Positions 45,341 to 54,204 of a stretch of DNA of 64,000 nucleotides are shown here, one piece after another. The DNA is taken from assembly GCA_037974665.1 (NCBI GenBank), contig CM075770.1:98935350-98999349 (forward strand), written 5' to 3'. The notes under the pieces were generated by a model. That model was not told where the DNA came from and did no database searches. It was given only the letters and a program-made list of their open reading frames with translations. Origin of the DNA: Ehretia macrophylla. Taxonomy: Eukaryota > Streptophyta > Magnoliopsida > Boraginales > Ehretiaceae. Position 1 is the first letter of the stretch. Each line of letters starts with the position of its first letter. The translations under genes were made by a program, and so were the position numbers.

Positions 45341-48300
45341 TTTCCATCGATTATTGTGAATGGAATAATAAAATTTTGGTTGTAATTATTGCCATCAATT
45401 ATTGTGCAGCATGTGTGACGCCCGAGATTTTTCTATGCATTCATTTACTGTTGCGTCCATTAATTGCGCATTAATTCTGTGTTTTGCCTGTTGTCTTTCT
45501 TGATCACTATTCATTTCATTTTTAAACTACATTATATTATTTAATTCGCATTTTTATTAAATCATATTAATTGTTAAAGGAATGGGGGAAATGTGCAATT
45601 GAGCTAGAAGCGATAGGAGCACTCATTTAGAAAATGTTTTTAGCAAACTAGGAATAGTGTTACGTGAGTTAACTTAGTGATTTAATTAGCTAGCCTACAC
45701 TTTACACTTTAGGCTCATTTTTAAGCTATCAACGCTCATTTTAGTGGACCACTAAGCACCTAACTTGACCCCATTTAATATATATGCTCACACAACACCA
45801 CCTAGCTCATAACTTAGCAAAACAAAAACAAAAAAATAAGCTGAAAATACTGTACAGAAGCCAAGACCAGCAAGGAAGGAGGAAAAAATAATTTTTGCTC
45901 TTCAACTCTTCAATCCAAGCCCCTCCAAGCTTAGAGCAAGTAGATTAGGGTGTGTGCAAGCCTCCTAGGTGTTCCTACGCGCATTAGTGAGGGATTTCAT
46001 GGCTCTTTTTGCATATCTAAAAACGTTGCTATTTTCTTGATTTGCTAGAAATATTTCCTAATGCTATTGCAATGTTCAAATAAGCTTATATATGTTGTAT
46101 ACATGTAGTAGAGACCACTTTTATGCTATTATTTCATGTTTTAAATGGTAGAAATCGATAGTTGATTCGTAGGGGTGAATAGTGACGAAATTTCTAAGGT
46201 TTTGTGCAATTGCGCGTATTAGCTTGATTCATTGCTTCTAATAGATGCCTTAGGTGCTAATGAAGGTAGTCTAATGGTCCCGTGCACTCAAATTGCTCTA
46301 AATTTGCATAGAACGTGAATTAGCCGACTTTAACAAAGGGGTTTTGGGGTTAATGCTAATCCGGGTGGATTCGGGCTTCACTTTTAGTATTCTTAGGCTA
46401 CCTAGGTGCTATAGAACCTTTGCTAACTCTTGTTTGAAGCCCGGTTAAGGTAGGTGTAGTTCAAAGCTATAACAAGAACATTGGGGCTTTCGAGGTAATG
46501 CGGGTAATCGAACGTAATTGCAGGTTGTAAGGGTACCTTAAGGGTTAATTAGAAGATTGGTATAGCTTCCCCTCGAATTTGATTCATTAATATGAGTTTG
46601 GAAGGAAAATGGATGGAAAACAAAGGGGTTTAAGGGTAAATTCGATTGTCACTCGCATCTAAGACCTTGGCATGTCTCCATATGTGTTTAAATGTGGTTT
46701 CAAGTTGTTTTCAAGCTTTTAGTGTAGTTTTATGTGTATCTTGGATTTTTTCCTTTGTAAACCTCTTAATTGCTTGTATCGAACTGCTTCTAATCCATCT
46801 ATTTCGAGGTCAACCTACTTTGTTGATCCTCTTACGTGTTATTGCTTATATTATTATTGATATCATGCCATTGTTAAGTGCATTGCATAGTGGTTGCGTA
46901 ACCATAGTGTCAGGGGCTGTTGTGTTGAATATCGGCTAGGCGGTAGAGGGCTTGCCAGTGGATATTCAAACTCCGTACCCTATTCCCTCACTCGCCTGGT
47001 CCGGAGATTGCCAGGGGGTGTTGGGTCGTAGGATTATCAGGGTACATCTGGAGTACACCTACTGGAGTGTTTGGGGTTATGCCGGCTTATCGTGATCGAG
47101 ATCGTGGTTCGTGGATCGTGAATGAAGAATCAAGTGAAGATTTGGAGTGTTGGGGTTAAGTGAAATGTATCCTTTTTAATGTGTGGTTATTTAAGCTATT
47201 GTTATTTCTTGAATGGTTTAATTGACATTATTGTTTAACTGTATTACTTGTTGCATTGCACGCCCCGGGAGACTTTATCCCTCACTGGGCAACAATGGTT
47301 GCTCATACCTCGATATATGTTTCAGGAAGTGCTGAGGGTGATCCCCAGCTGGTTGAGGTGCTGGTGGAAGATGAAGAAGTTCAGGCTGAGCCTTTGCCCT
47401 AGTTGCTGTGTGTTTGTTGTCTAAGGTGGATGTGATTTCTTGTTATTACATGGCGTACATGTATTACTATGTTATGATCTATTTTGTGGCCTTAGTGCTA
47501 TGTATATTCTTGTAGTTGTAAGTTGTAAGATAGTTGGTTGTAGTGATAGCTTTGAGATACCATGGTTTGTAATAACTATGTTATATTTTCTAGCTACTTG
47601 CATGCTTGGGAGTGTATGTTTTAAAGTATGCTTGGTTTCAACTTCTAAGAATGTTCCAATGTTACTTTGGATGGTATAATAATCGGTTTTATGGAGAAGT
47701 TAAGTTGGTTGCATTCTTGTGTGATTTTGAATTATTGTATGCTTGAAGGCTCGGATGGCCTTAAACCTTTGAACTTTAGTTATAAAAGCTTGTCTTCTTG
47801 TATTGTGGCTTTTATTGAGTGATTACAGGTTTTCAGAATGTTCACGGTACAGAGGAAACTCTGTCCATTTGACGGGTCCGGACTTAACCTTTAGCGTGGG
47901 GTTGGGTCGGGGCGTTACAACATGTTTGCTAAGAATTCTGTGCACTGATGCTATGTCTGCTAAAAAATTTTGTGCACTAATGCCATGCCTGCTATGTAAT
48001 TTTGTGCTCTGACTTGAAATAATATTTTTTATTATTATACGCTTACAACAAAGTTTGTGCTAATGAACACAAGTATCAATGGGAATGATTACTCCCATTC
48101 TTGTTTGGCTATATAAATGTGTCCTGCTTGCATGTTTGATAACAAACACATAATTAAGCAGAACAAGATCATTAACTAGTATCTTTAACATTTTCTTTTG
48201 AGAAAAAGTTATCATACTCGGTTTACTAGTTTTCATAGTTTTGTGTGCTCCTACTACAAAGAAAATATTATTGTATCATGGGAGATTTGTGCCAGTCAAC

Positions 48301-48518
48301 TGAAAGCACAGTAGCGGGGCATTAAAGTCTTAAGGACATCAAGTCCAACTCGAGCCTTGATATCATCTCAATTTGGTTTATTTCTCTATACTTTTAAATT
48401 CTAAGTTTAATTTATATACTATTGTATTTTTTGTAAGTTTACTTTCAATCATAATTTGATTTCCAATTTAAGTATTATAATTTATTTTCCCATACACGAG
48501 CTACGGACTAATAATTTT
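45341..48518 (+). repeat. 3' LTR of the outer copia element, with inserted solo LTR
   Basis: From ATTGTGAATGGAATAATA (45355) it matches the 5' LTR; it is interrupted at 45414-47919 and resumes CATGTTTGCTAAGAATTC. It ends TTTTGATAACA at about 48518. The uninterrupted 5' LTR at 20136-20160 (CAGCATGTTTGCTAAG) shows the empty-site sequence, confirming the insertion. Confidence 0.82.
45414..47919 (+). mobile_element. Solo LTR, Del/Tekay-type gypsy, copy 5
   Basis: 2506 bp, TGTGACGCCCGAG to TCGGGGCGTTACA. Flanks GCATG (45409-45413) and ACATG (47920-47924) differ by one base. Plus orientation: TCCCTCACTCGC (46983), GGTGTTGGGTCGTAGGATTA (47019) and ATCCCTCACTGGGCAACAAT (47276) are family phrases. 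TTTAATATATATGCTCACAC near 45775 may hold its TATA box. Short ORFs inside (46646, 47440) are not conserved in the other copies. Confidence 0.85.
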
Positions 48519-48597
48519 GATAACAACAACCACCTCCAACTGCCGCCCACGAGGCCGTCCTCCAGTGTCCAAGAACAATGACGAGCTCTAGTGAGCA
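48519..48597 (+). pseudogene. AT-hook fragment of an AHL-like gene
   Basis: Right next to the 3' LTR the plus strand reads CRPRGRPPVSKNNDEL and stop. RPRGRPP is the AT-hook core that binds the minor groove of AT-rich DNA, and the trailing S-K-N matches the AHL-type hook (RPRGRPxGSKNK). The frame stops at 48590 and the PPC domain is absent, so this is a broken remnant, probably of the gene whose start is at 19981. Confidence 0.6.
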
Positions 48598-48609
48598 ACA
48601 ATGAATTTA

Positions 48610-48677
<68 letters not shown>
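48610..48677 (+). repeat. Poly-A then (AT)n microsatellite
   Basis: An A run followed by about 29 AT units ends at 48677. The ORF-like isoleucine/tyrosine repeat on the minus strand is only this tract. Confidence 0.95.
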
Positions 48678-48679
<2 letters not shown>

Positions 48680-48885
48680 GACGCTATACCAGTCAACGTG
48701 ATAAAATCTTTGTCAGCACGACAATGATATCTAAGCTTTGGCAGTATATGTGTATGTATGCAAAAGTGATGTATGGGTAAGTTATACTTATGTTGCAAAA
48801 GTGAGGGTATTTTGGTTCGCATTAGTGTAAAAATAAGTGGGTAATGTCATATTATTGTTGTAAAGATGCAAAATACACACGTGAA
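48678..48885 (+). other. Intergenic, nothing recognised
   Basis: About 200 bases with no ORF or repeat that I can name. Confidence 0.4.
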
Positions 48886-49040
48886 TAACACTTGTGGTTA
48901 ACTTTAACATTTTTTCCTACGGAGGGGGGGTATTGTGCACCCTTTTGACTAATCACAGGGGGGTAATGTGCTACTTTTGACAACACAAGGGGTTTCGTAT
49001 ATTTTTGATAAACCACAGGGGATGATATGCAATTTACCCC
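48886..49040 (-). repeat. Dispersed repeat of ~32-bp internal periodicity, copy 2
   Basis: On the minus strand the lines GGGGTAAATTGCATATCATC, CCCCTGTGGTTTATCAAAAA and CCCCTGTGATTAGTCAAAAG match the repeat at 16742-16925, in opposite orientation. The two copies flank the AHL-like gene and its 28-kb insertion. Confidence 0.7.
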
Positions 49041-49602
49041 AAAAAAATAAGGACGAAAATATGGGAAACTATTTAAAATGTTCAAGTAGACGTCACTCTC
49101 TGACCAACCAATCATGAATCTCCATGTGTACGTTACAAGTTGTATGTGGTATTCTGAAAAGTACGAAAGGATGATTGTTTACCAAATTACCCTTCGTCTC
49201 TTTAAATGCAGAATTAATGGCTTGGTTGTTGGTGTGCTCGTGGGGCCCAGCAGCTGATTGGTCATCTTTACCATCATACATCCACTAAAGAATGCGAAAT
49301 GACAATATGGCTTGAATAGTAATGTGCATAATGACAAAATTAGTGTTAAATGACTAATTTAGGCCTCTGTAACACTAAATGGAAAGAAAGTTATTTCCTT
49401 CCAACTATGTCGGATTCTTTTGACAAAAAAATGTCTGATTCTCCAATCAAACTAATGGCAACATAATTGCTACCACTAGATAAATATCATATCAAATTAA
49501 AATGTGATAAATGCAAAACTTTTAATGCATCTAAATACTAAGTTTTCTAAAATTATTGAATTTTATTGTACTTTTTAACTATTATAAATTGGTAGCCAAG
49601 TT
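49041..49602 (+). other. Intergenic, nothing recognised
   Basis: About 560 AT-rich bases; short frames only, no family motif. Confidence 0.4.
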
Positions 49603-50300
49603 TATCTTTTACAAGAGAAAGAGAACAAGAAGAAAATGTCCATTTAAAAAAATTACAGGTTAGTTTTTGGATACAAAAAGTTGTATTTTATTTATATTAT
49701 AAATATTGAGAGTTTGTTTATTTCTTTGATAATATGTTATAAGTATTGTAATTGAATCTGTTGTTAGTTCTTACAAATTTGTAGTTGTGATTTGTATATA
49801 TTTATGTATATGAGTTATAAAATTAATTTTATGCATGCCTTTTTACTTATCTCTATGATATATATTCTATAGAATATTATTTTGTGTTTCACCATAATTT
49901 TTAGTCATGATTTTTATTTCTAAAGAGTAATTATTACTAAACTTACAAGATAAAGAGAAAAAAGAAGAAAATGTGCATTTAAAAGAATTACAGGTTAGTG
50001 TTCACAATAAAAAAAAGTTGTATTTAATTTATTTTATAAGTGTTGAGAGTTTGTTTATTTATTTTGTAATATTTATTAGTATTGTATTTGGATCTGTTGT
50101 TACTTCTTACTAATTTGTAGTGCAATATGTATATATTTATTTATATGCCTTATAAAACTGATTTTTTCTATGCCTTTTATTTATTTGTATAATATATTTT
50201 CAGTAAAATAATTTTTAGAATATTTTTCATGTTTTGCCATAATTTTTAGTTTGGATTTTTATCTTTATAAAGTAGTTATTACTATGTTGAATGCTAATTG
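49603..50300 (+). repeat. ~335-bp tandem duplication upstream of the FRS-like pseudogene
   Basis: AAGAAGAAAATGT followed by CATTTAAAA and GAATTACAGGTTAG occurs at 49628 and again at 49963, 335 bp apart. The whole units match with moderate divergence: GTTGTATTT, TTGAGAGTTTGTTTATTT, ATCTGTTGTTA, AATTTGTAGT and so on. TTACAGGTTAG looks like a splice junction, so this could be a duplicated untranslated exon/intron of the following gene. Confidence 0.85.
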
Positions 50301-50315
50301 TTGTAGATATACAAG

Positions 50316-50946
50316 ATGGATGGTGAATTTAGCAATGTAGATATACCTAATATGACATTTGGGTGTGAAGAAGAGGCATATGAGTTCTACAACAGTTATG
50401 CACGTGCAAATGGGTTCAGTATAAGAAAAGACATGGTACAAAAATATCCAATTACTAAAGTAGTAAGAAACCGATTGCTTGTTTGTTCTTGTCCAGGGTT
50501 ACGAAGGAAAGTATTCCTGGAGATACCTAATAGACAACGAGACCATTATGCATTGACCAAATGTGAATAAATTTACAGTTTTTGGAGATGTTTTGATATT
50601 TGATTCAACCTATAAGGCCAATTCGTACAAGTTTTCCCTAGTCATCTTAATTGGGGCAAACAATCACCACAACACGTGCATTTTTGGTGCTGCGTTGATC
50701 CAAAATGAGAGCATAGAGTCCTATGTAAAGGTCCTCAATACTTTCATGTATGCGATGAACAACAAGAGACCGGTATTGGTGATTACCAACCAAGACAAGT
50801 CAATGCAAGCAACTATTGTCATTGTATACGTGCTTAAGTGCAAAAGACTAAAGCATATCCTACCAAACCAAAAGGGACAAGGGTTAAAAATAACCAAAAA
50901 CACCGTGCACCAAAAGATTGTAGTTTCCTCAACTTCGGGGCTGTGA
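50316..50946 (+). pseudogene. FAR1/FRS-like gene, internally deleted
   Basis: FRS proteins are light-signalling transcription factors derived from Mutator transposases. The first frame (50316-50570) holds the FAR1 DNA-binding domain start: MTFGCEEEAYEFYNSYARAN and GFSIRKDMV. After its stop the next frame (50563-50946) shows FGDVLIFDSTYKANSYK, VILIGANNHHNTCIFGAAL and TFMYAMNNKRPVLVITNQDKS, the MULE transposase-like domain with its catalytic Asp block. The several hundred bases that normally lie between these domains are missing, the frame shifts, and the downstream SWIM finger is absent. It could equally be a decayed MULE transposase. Confidence 0.8.
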
Positions 50947-50949
50947 AGT

Positions 50950-51440
50950 ATATTTATTTCTTGGTTAAGTATAAGTATTTTATTGAGTTTATGAATTTTA
51001 TTTTTGTTATTATTTCATATACCCTACAGATCCAGACTCTATAAGTGTCTTTTGTTTTGCTTATTTTAGTTTGATATATGCATGTTTGAAAATTATTGCT
51101 TTTATGGTTTAGGTTAGAGCATTTATTGTGTCGTGAAGTACAAATTTTTATGATTTTAGTAAGACCATTTTTTCTTGGTTGAGTATGTGCATTTTTTTTC
51201 TTGCTTATTATCTCATATACTCGATAAATCTGGACTTTGTAGCCCCATTTCATTTTTAAAAAAAAATTCGACTATTATTTATGAATGTGTGCATTTTTTT
51301 TTATGATATAACATTTTCTGCGGTTTCGGTAGGACCATTTTTGCTTTTTTGAGTATATGTTTTTTTTTTCTTGGATTATTATCTCATATACTCTACAGAT
51401 TTGGACTTTAAAAGTATCTACTTTTTTCGCTTATTATAGT
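50950..51440 (+). repeat. Diverged tandem repeat, ~180-bp unit, three copies
   Basis: Each unit shows TTCTTGG-TTAAGTAT/TTGAGTAT, a T-rich run, TTATTATCTCATATAC and a CAGATCTGGACT-like phrase; these fall at about 51010, 51215 and 51383. It follows the FRS-like pseudogene directly. Confidence 0.7.
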
Positions 51441-53351
51441 TGAATATATTCATAAATTATTGATCTACTATTATTCGACATGCCATGGTATTAAGCATTC
51501 TTAATTTTGGATCATCCTCATAGTGGTTTGGTTAATCAAAAGATCAAATGAGATTTATTATACATTGTGGTATTTATTTTAATTATTGCAATTTTAAATT
51601 CCAAATTTGCTATATGGATCGAAAGTTCAATGAGTGTACATACCTATGTACAACAATACATTTGCTTGCTTATGGAGTCATTTGAAAGTGTTCTTTTGTT
51701 GACCACACTTGAAGGAGAAAAAGAACAAGTGCAATTGGCACTAAAGCTTTGGCAACATGAACCAGCAAAATCCAGTTAATTTGTTACCATAAGAGGGTGG
51801 TTGACAGTTGGGGATTAGGTGTTTATGATAGAGGAATTGGCATAAATGTTTATATGATTTTAGTTACAATTTTCTTGGATATGTTATTGATGTATGCTAC
51901 ATGGGTTTTGTAAGTGAAGGATTTGTTTTTTGGTACAAATTTTTGGATATATCATTCATTTTGGTGAGGTCATGTAGGGTGATTGAATGTTTCATGGGTT
52001 TTTTTGATCGAATATTTCATTTTGCTGTACTTTCAATTTGAGTTCAATATGTTGTGATCTTTCCATCTTGTTGTACTTGTTTTAAAGCTTTGTGAGCTCT
52101 TCTCTTAAACTATTGGAACTCATAAAACATAAATCATATGATTATTCTCTTATTTCTTGTTAACTCTATGTTGTTTTGTCATTTTCTTTGGCAGCAGCCT
52201 ACTCTCCCAAACTCAATGCCCTTGAGCATTGGGATCGCAAGACAAATCACAAGGCATGAAAAGATCTTGAAATTTTTTACATAAGCCTGAAACCATATCA
52301 TCAATAATACATGTTATGAGGTCATGCCATATAAAATAAGGTTGACTGACATATTTCAGTAACACATGAACAGTAGAAAAAAGAGAGGTAAATATTTGGC
52401 ATATGGATAAAATAAAACTAAACATATTCAAGTCTTAGGTATACATAAAGATATTACTTTGGAAGATAATGCAATCATTCGGGAGATAACTAAATTGCAT
52501 TGTTGTTCGCTACATAATTACTCGGAATAATGAAAATTTCACATAATATACTCGTAGGATAAAAGAAAATTTATTGTTTGCTCTACAACGTTTGTAAAAA
52601 TTGCCTAAAGTACCTTTAAAATAAAATGACTAGACGCCTGAATCACATTGTTTACTCAGAATAATAAAAACCATCATCTCAGAGACAAAAAGAAAATCTA
52701 ACTTTGTAGATAGATTATAAAAGCAAATCTAAATTTATGGACAGATTTTCAAATAAATGATAGACTTGGCATTCTCAAAATAGGCACAGTCATTTGATTT
52801 ACTTTTACCATCTTTATCTTTTCCTTTTACAGAGCATTAAGTTCAGATCATGATATTTTTAACTAAAATTGTTATCTTGGCTATTCAAAATGTACTAACT
52901 TTCCAAAGACGCGAAGAGATGGGTAATCAGGAGGGTCGGATGCGTTAGTCTCACAATATATTTTTCTACCATTTTTATCACAAACCCATTATACAAAACC
53001 ACCCAAAAAAATAATAAAACAATAATGACAAGCCAAAATGGTTGCTTTTATTACCTAAACTTTGTTGTCGCCATGGAGTTTCATCTCTCTCGAACGGGAA
53101 ATATGAAGAATTGAGCGTTAGAGATAATCTTCATTTTGGCTCTGGCATATGAGATGGATGGGGAGAGAAGATGAACAGTTGCCTTGTAGATGTGATCGTT
53201 GCTTGAGCATAGAAAAATTTTTTAAAACGTCTGGACATTTTAGACCGTTGGTTATTAATGGGTGAACATCTACACTGATGTTTACCCACTCTTTTTTTAT
53301 TTGATTTAACTTGTATATTTTAATGACCAAACTAACTTCGAACCCCACTAT
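51441..53351 (+). other. Intergenic, no gene supported
   Basis: About 1.9 kb. The 70-codon frame at 51567-51779 ends EGEKEQVQLALKLWQHEPAK and looks protein-like near its end, but has no family I recognise and no second exon in sight. The rest is AT-rich without repeats I can name. Confidence 0.35.
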
Positions 53352-53590
53352 GGGCAAGTTCAATGGGGACTTTAAAATGTAAAATTTTTATTTTTGGGTA
53401 TTTTTGGGCATTTTTAGAGTTCTATACTTTAAAAAGTAACACTATTAATGAAAAAAGTACGTGAAATCTATTACTTTTGAGTTAAAAGATGCCAAAATAG
53501 AATTCTAGGCTCCAAAATGTTCAGCAAAAATGTACAAAAATATCCAAAAATAAAAAATTTTACATTTTAGAGCCCCCATTAAATATAGCC
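53352..53590 (+). mobile_element. MITE copy 1 of a tandem pair
   Basis: Terminal inverted repeats: left GGGCAAGTTCAATGGGGAC, right end GCCCCCATTAAATATAGCC, whose reverse complement is GGCTATATTTAATGGGGGC. TAA lies to its right (53591-53593). About 239 bp with no coding capacity. Confidence 0.75.
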
Positions 53591-53593
53591 TAA

Positions 53594-53903
53594 GGACAAG
53601 TTTAATAGGGGACTCTAAAATGTAAAGCTTTCTATTTTTAGACATTTTTATATTTTTTTAGAGTCTTATACCCTAAAAAGTAATACTATTCATGAAAAAA
53701 GTACGTAAGGTCTACTACTTTTGAGTTAAAAGATGCCAAAATAGTATTTCGGGCTTTAAAAAGTTCAGCAAAAGTGGTGGATATACTTAGTGGTAGACTC
53801 CACGTACTTTTTCTATGAATAGTGTTACTTTTTAAGGTATGAAACTCTAAACAAGTACAAAAATAAAAAATTTTACATTTTAGAACCCCCATTAAAGATA
53901 GCC
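53594..53903 (+). mobile_element. MITE copy 2 of a tandem pair
   Basis: GGACAAGTTTAATAGGGGAC to CCCCCATTAAAGATAGCC, about 310 bp, bracketed by TAA on both sides (53591-53593, 53904-53906). A 3-bp TAA target fits PIF/Harbinger Tourist-like elements. It has the same termini and internal blocks (ACTTTTGAGTTAAAAGATGC) as copy 1. Confidence 0.75.
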
Positions 53904-54142
53904 TAAGTCACTCATTATTTTACTTCTCCTCAGCTGTGTAAAATTTTTAATTTGCCCTTACAGCAAAATTACTTTTGTGCCCCTTTTATTATTTTCGAGA
54001 ATAATAATACCATTTGCTCAAAACATGCAGAACAAAACGCAATTAAGCCGTTGCCATCCTCAGACTTGGGAAAACGCAACGCAACTACTGTCCTCAGTCA
54101 GCCCCTCCGCATTTGGACCCAAAACAAAACCCTAAATACTCA

Positions 54143-54177
54143 AAAGAAGAAGAAGAAGAAGAAGAAGAAGAAGAAGC
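54143..54177 (+). repeat. (AAG)n microsatellite in the MGP1 leader
   Basis: About eleven AGA units, 30 to 60 bases before the ATG at 54205. It probably lies in the 5' untranslated region or core promoter; its length may vary between lines. Confidence 0.9.
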
Positions 54178-54204
54178 AGCAAAAGAAGCGCAACTGAACT
54201 CCAC

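Larger units (their letters stand above)
20093..48518 (+). mobile_element. Ty1/copia retrotransposon split by several younger insertions
   Basis: The 5' LTR starts at about 20093 (TGTTAGAATATTG) and resumes after an inserted element at 36305, ending near 36491 (TTTTGATAACA). Gag-pol remnants run from about 37351 to 41089, a 3' untranslated stretch to about 45340, and the 3' LTR occupies about 45341-48518 with another insertion inside. Without insertions the element is about 6.5 kb. LTR ends are not cleanly duplicated: left flank TCAAT, right flank ACAAC, so the target duplication is uncertain. Insertions within it: 20562-36299, 41270-44980 and 45414-47919. All ORFs are broken. Confidence 0.75.

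Noticed and set aside
46646-47679. Hydrophobic small ORFs (97 and 79 codons) inside the solo LTR at 45414
   Set aside because: They are not preserved in the four related units, and the hydrophobic content follows from T-rich sequence.
48607-48822. Minus-strand frame ending in an isoleucine/tyrosine repeat
   Set aside because: Translation of the AT microsatellite.
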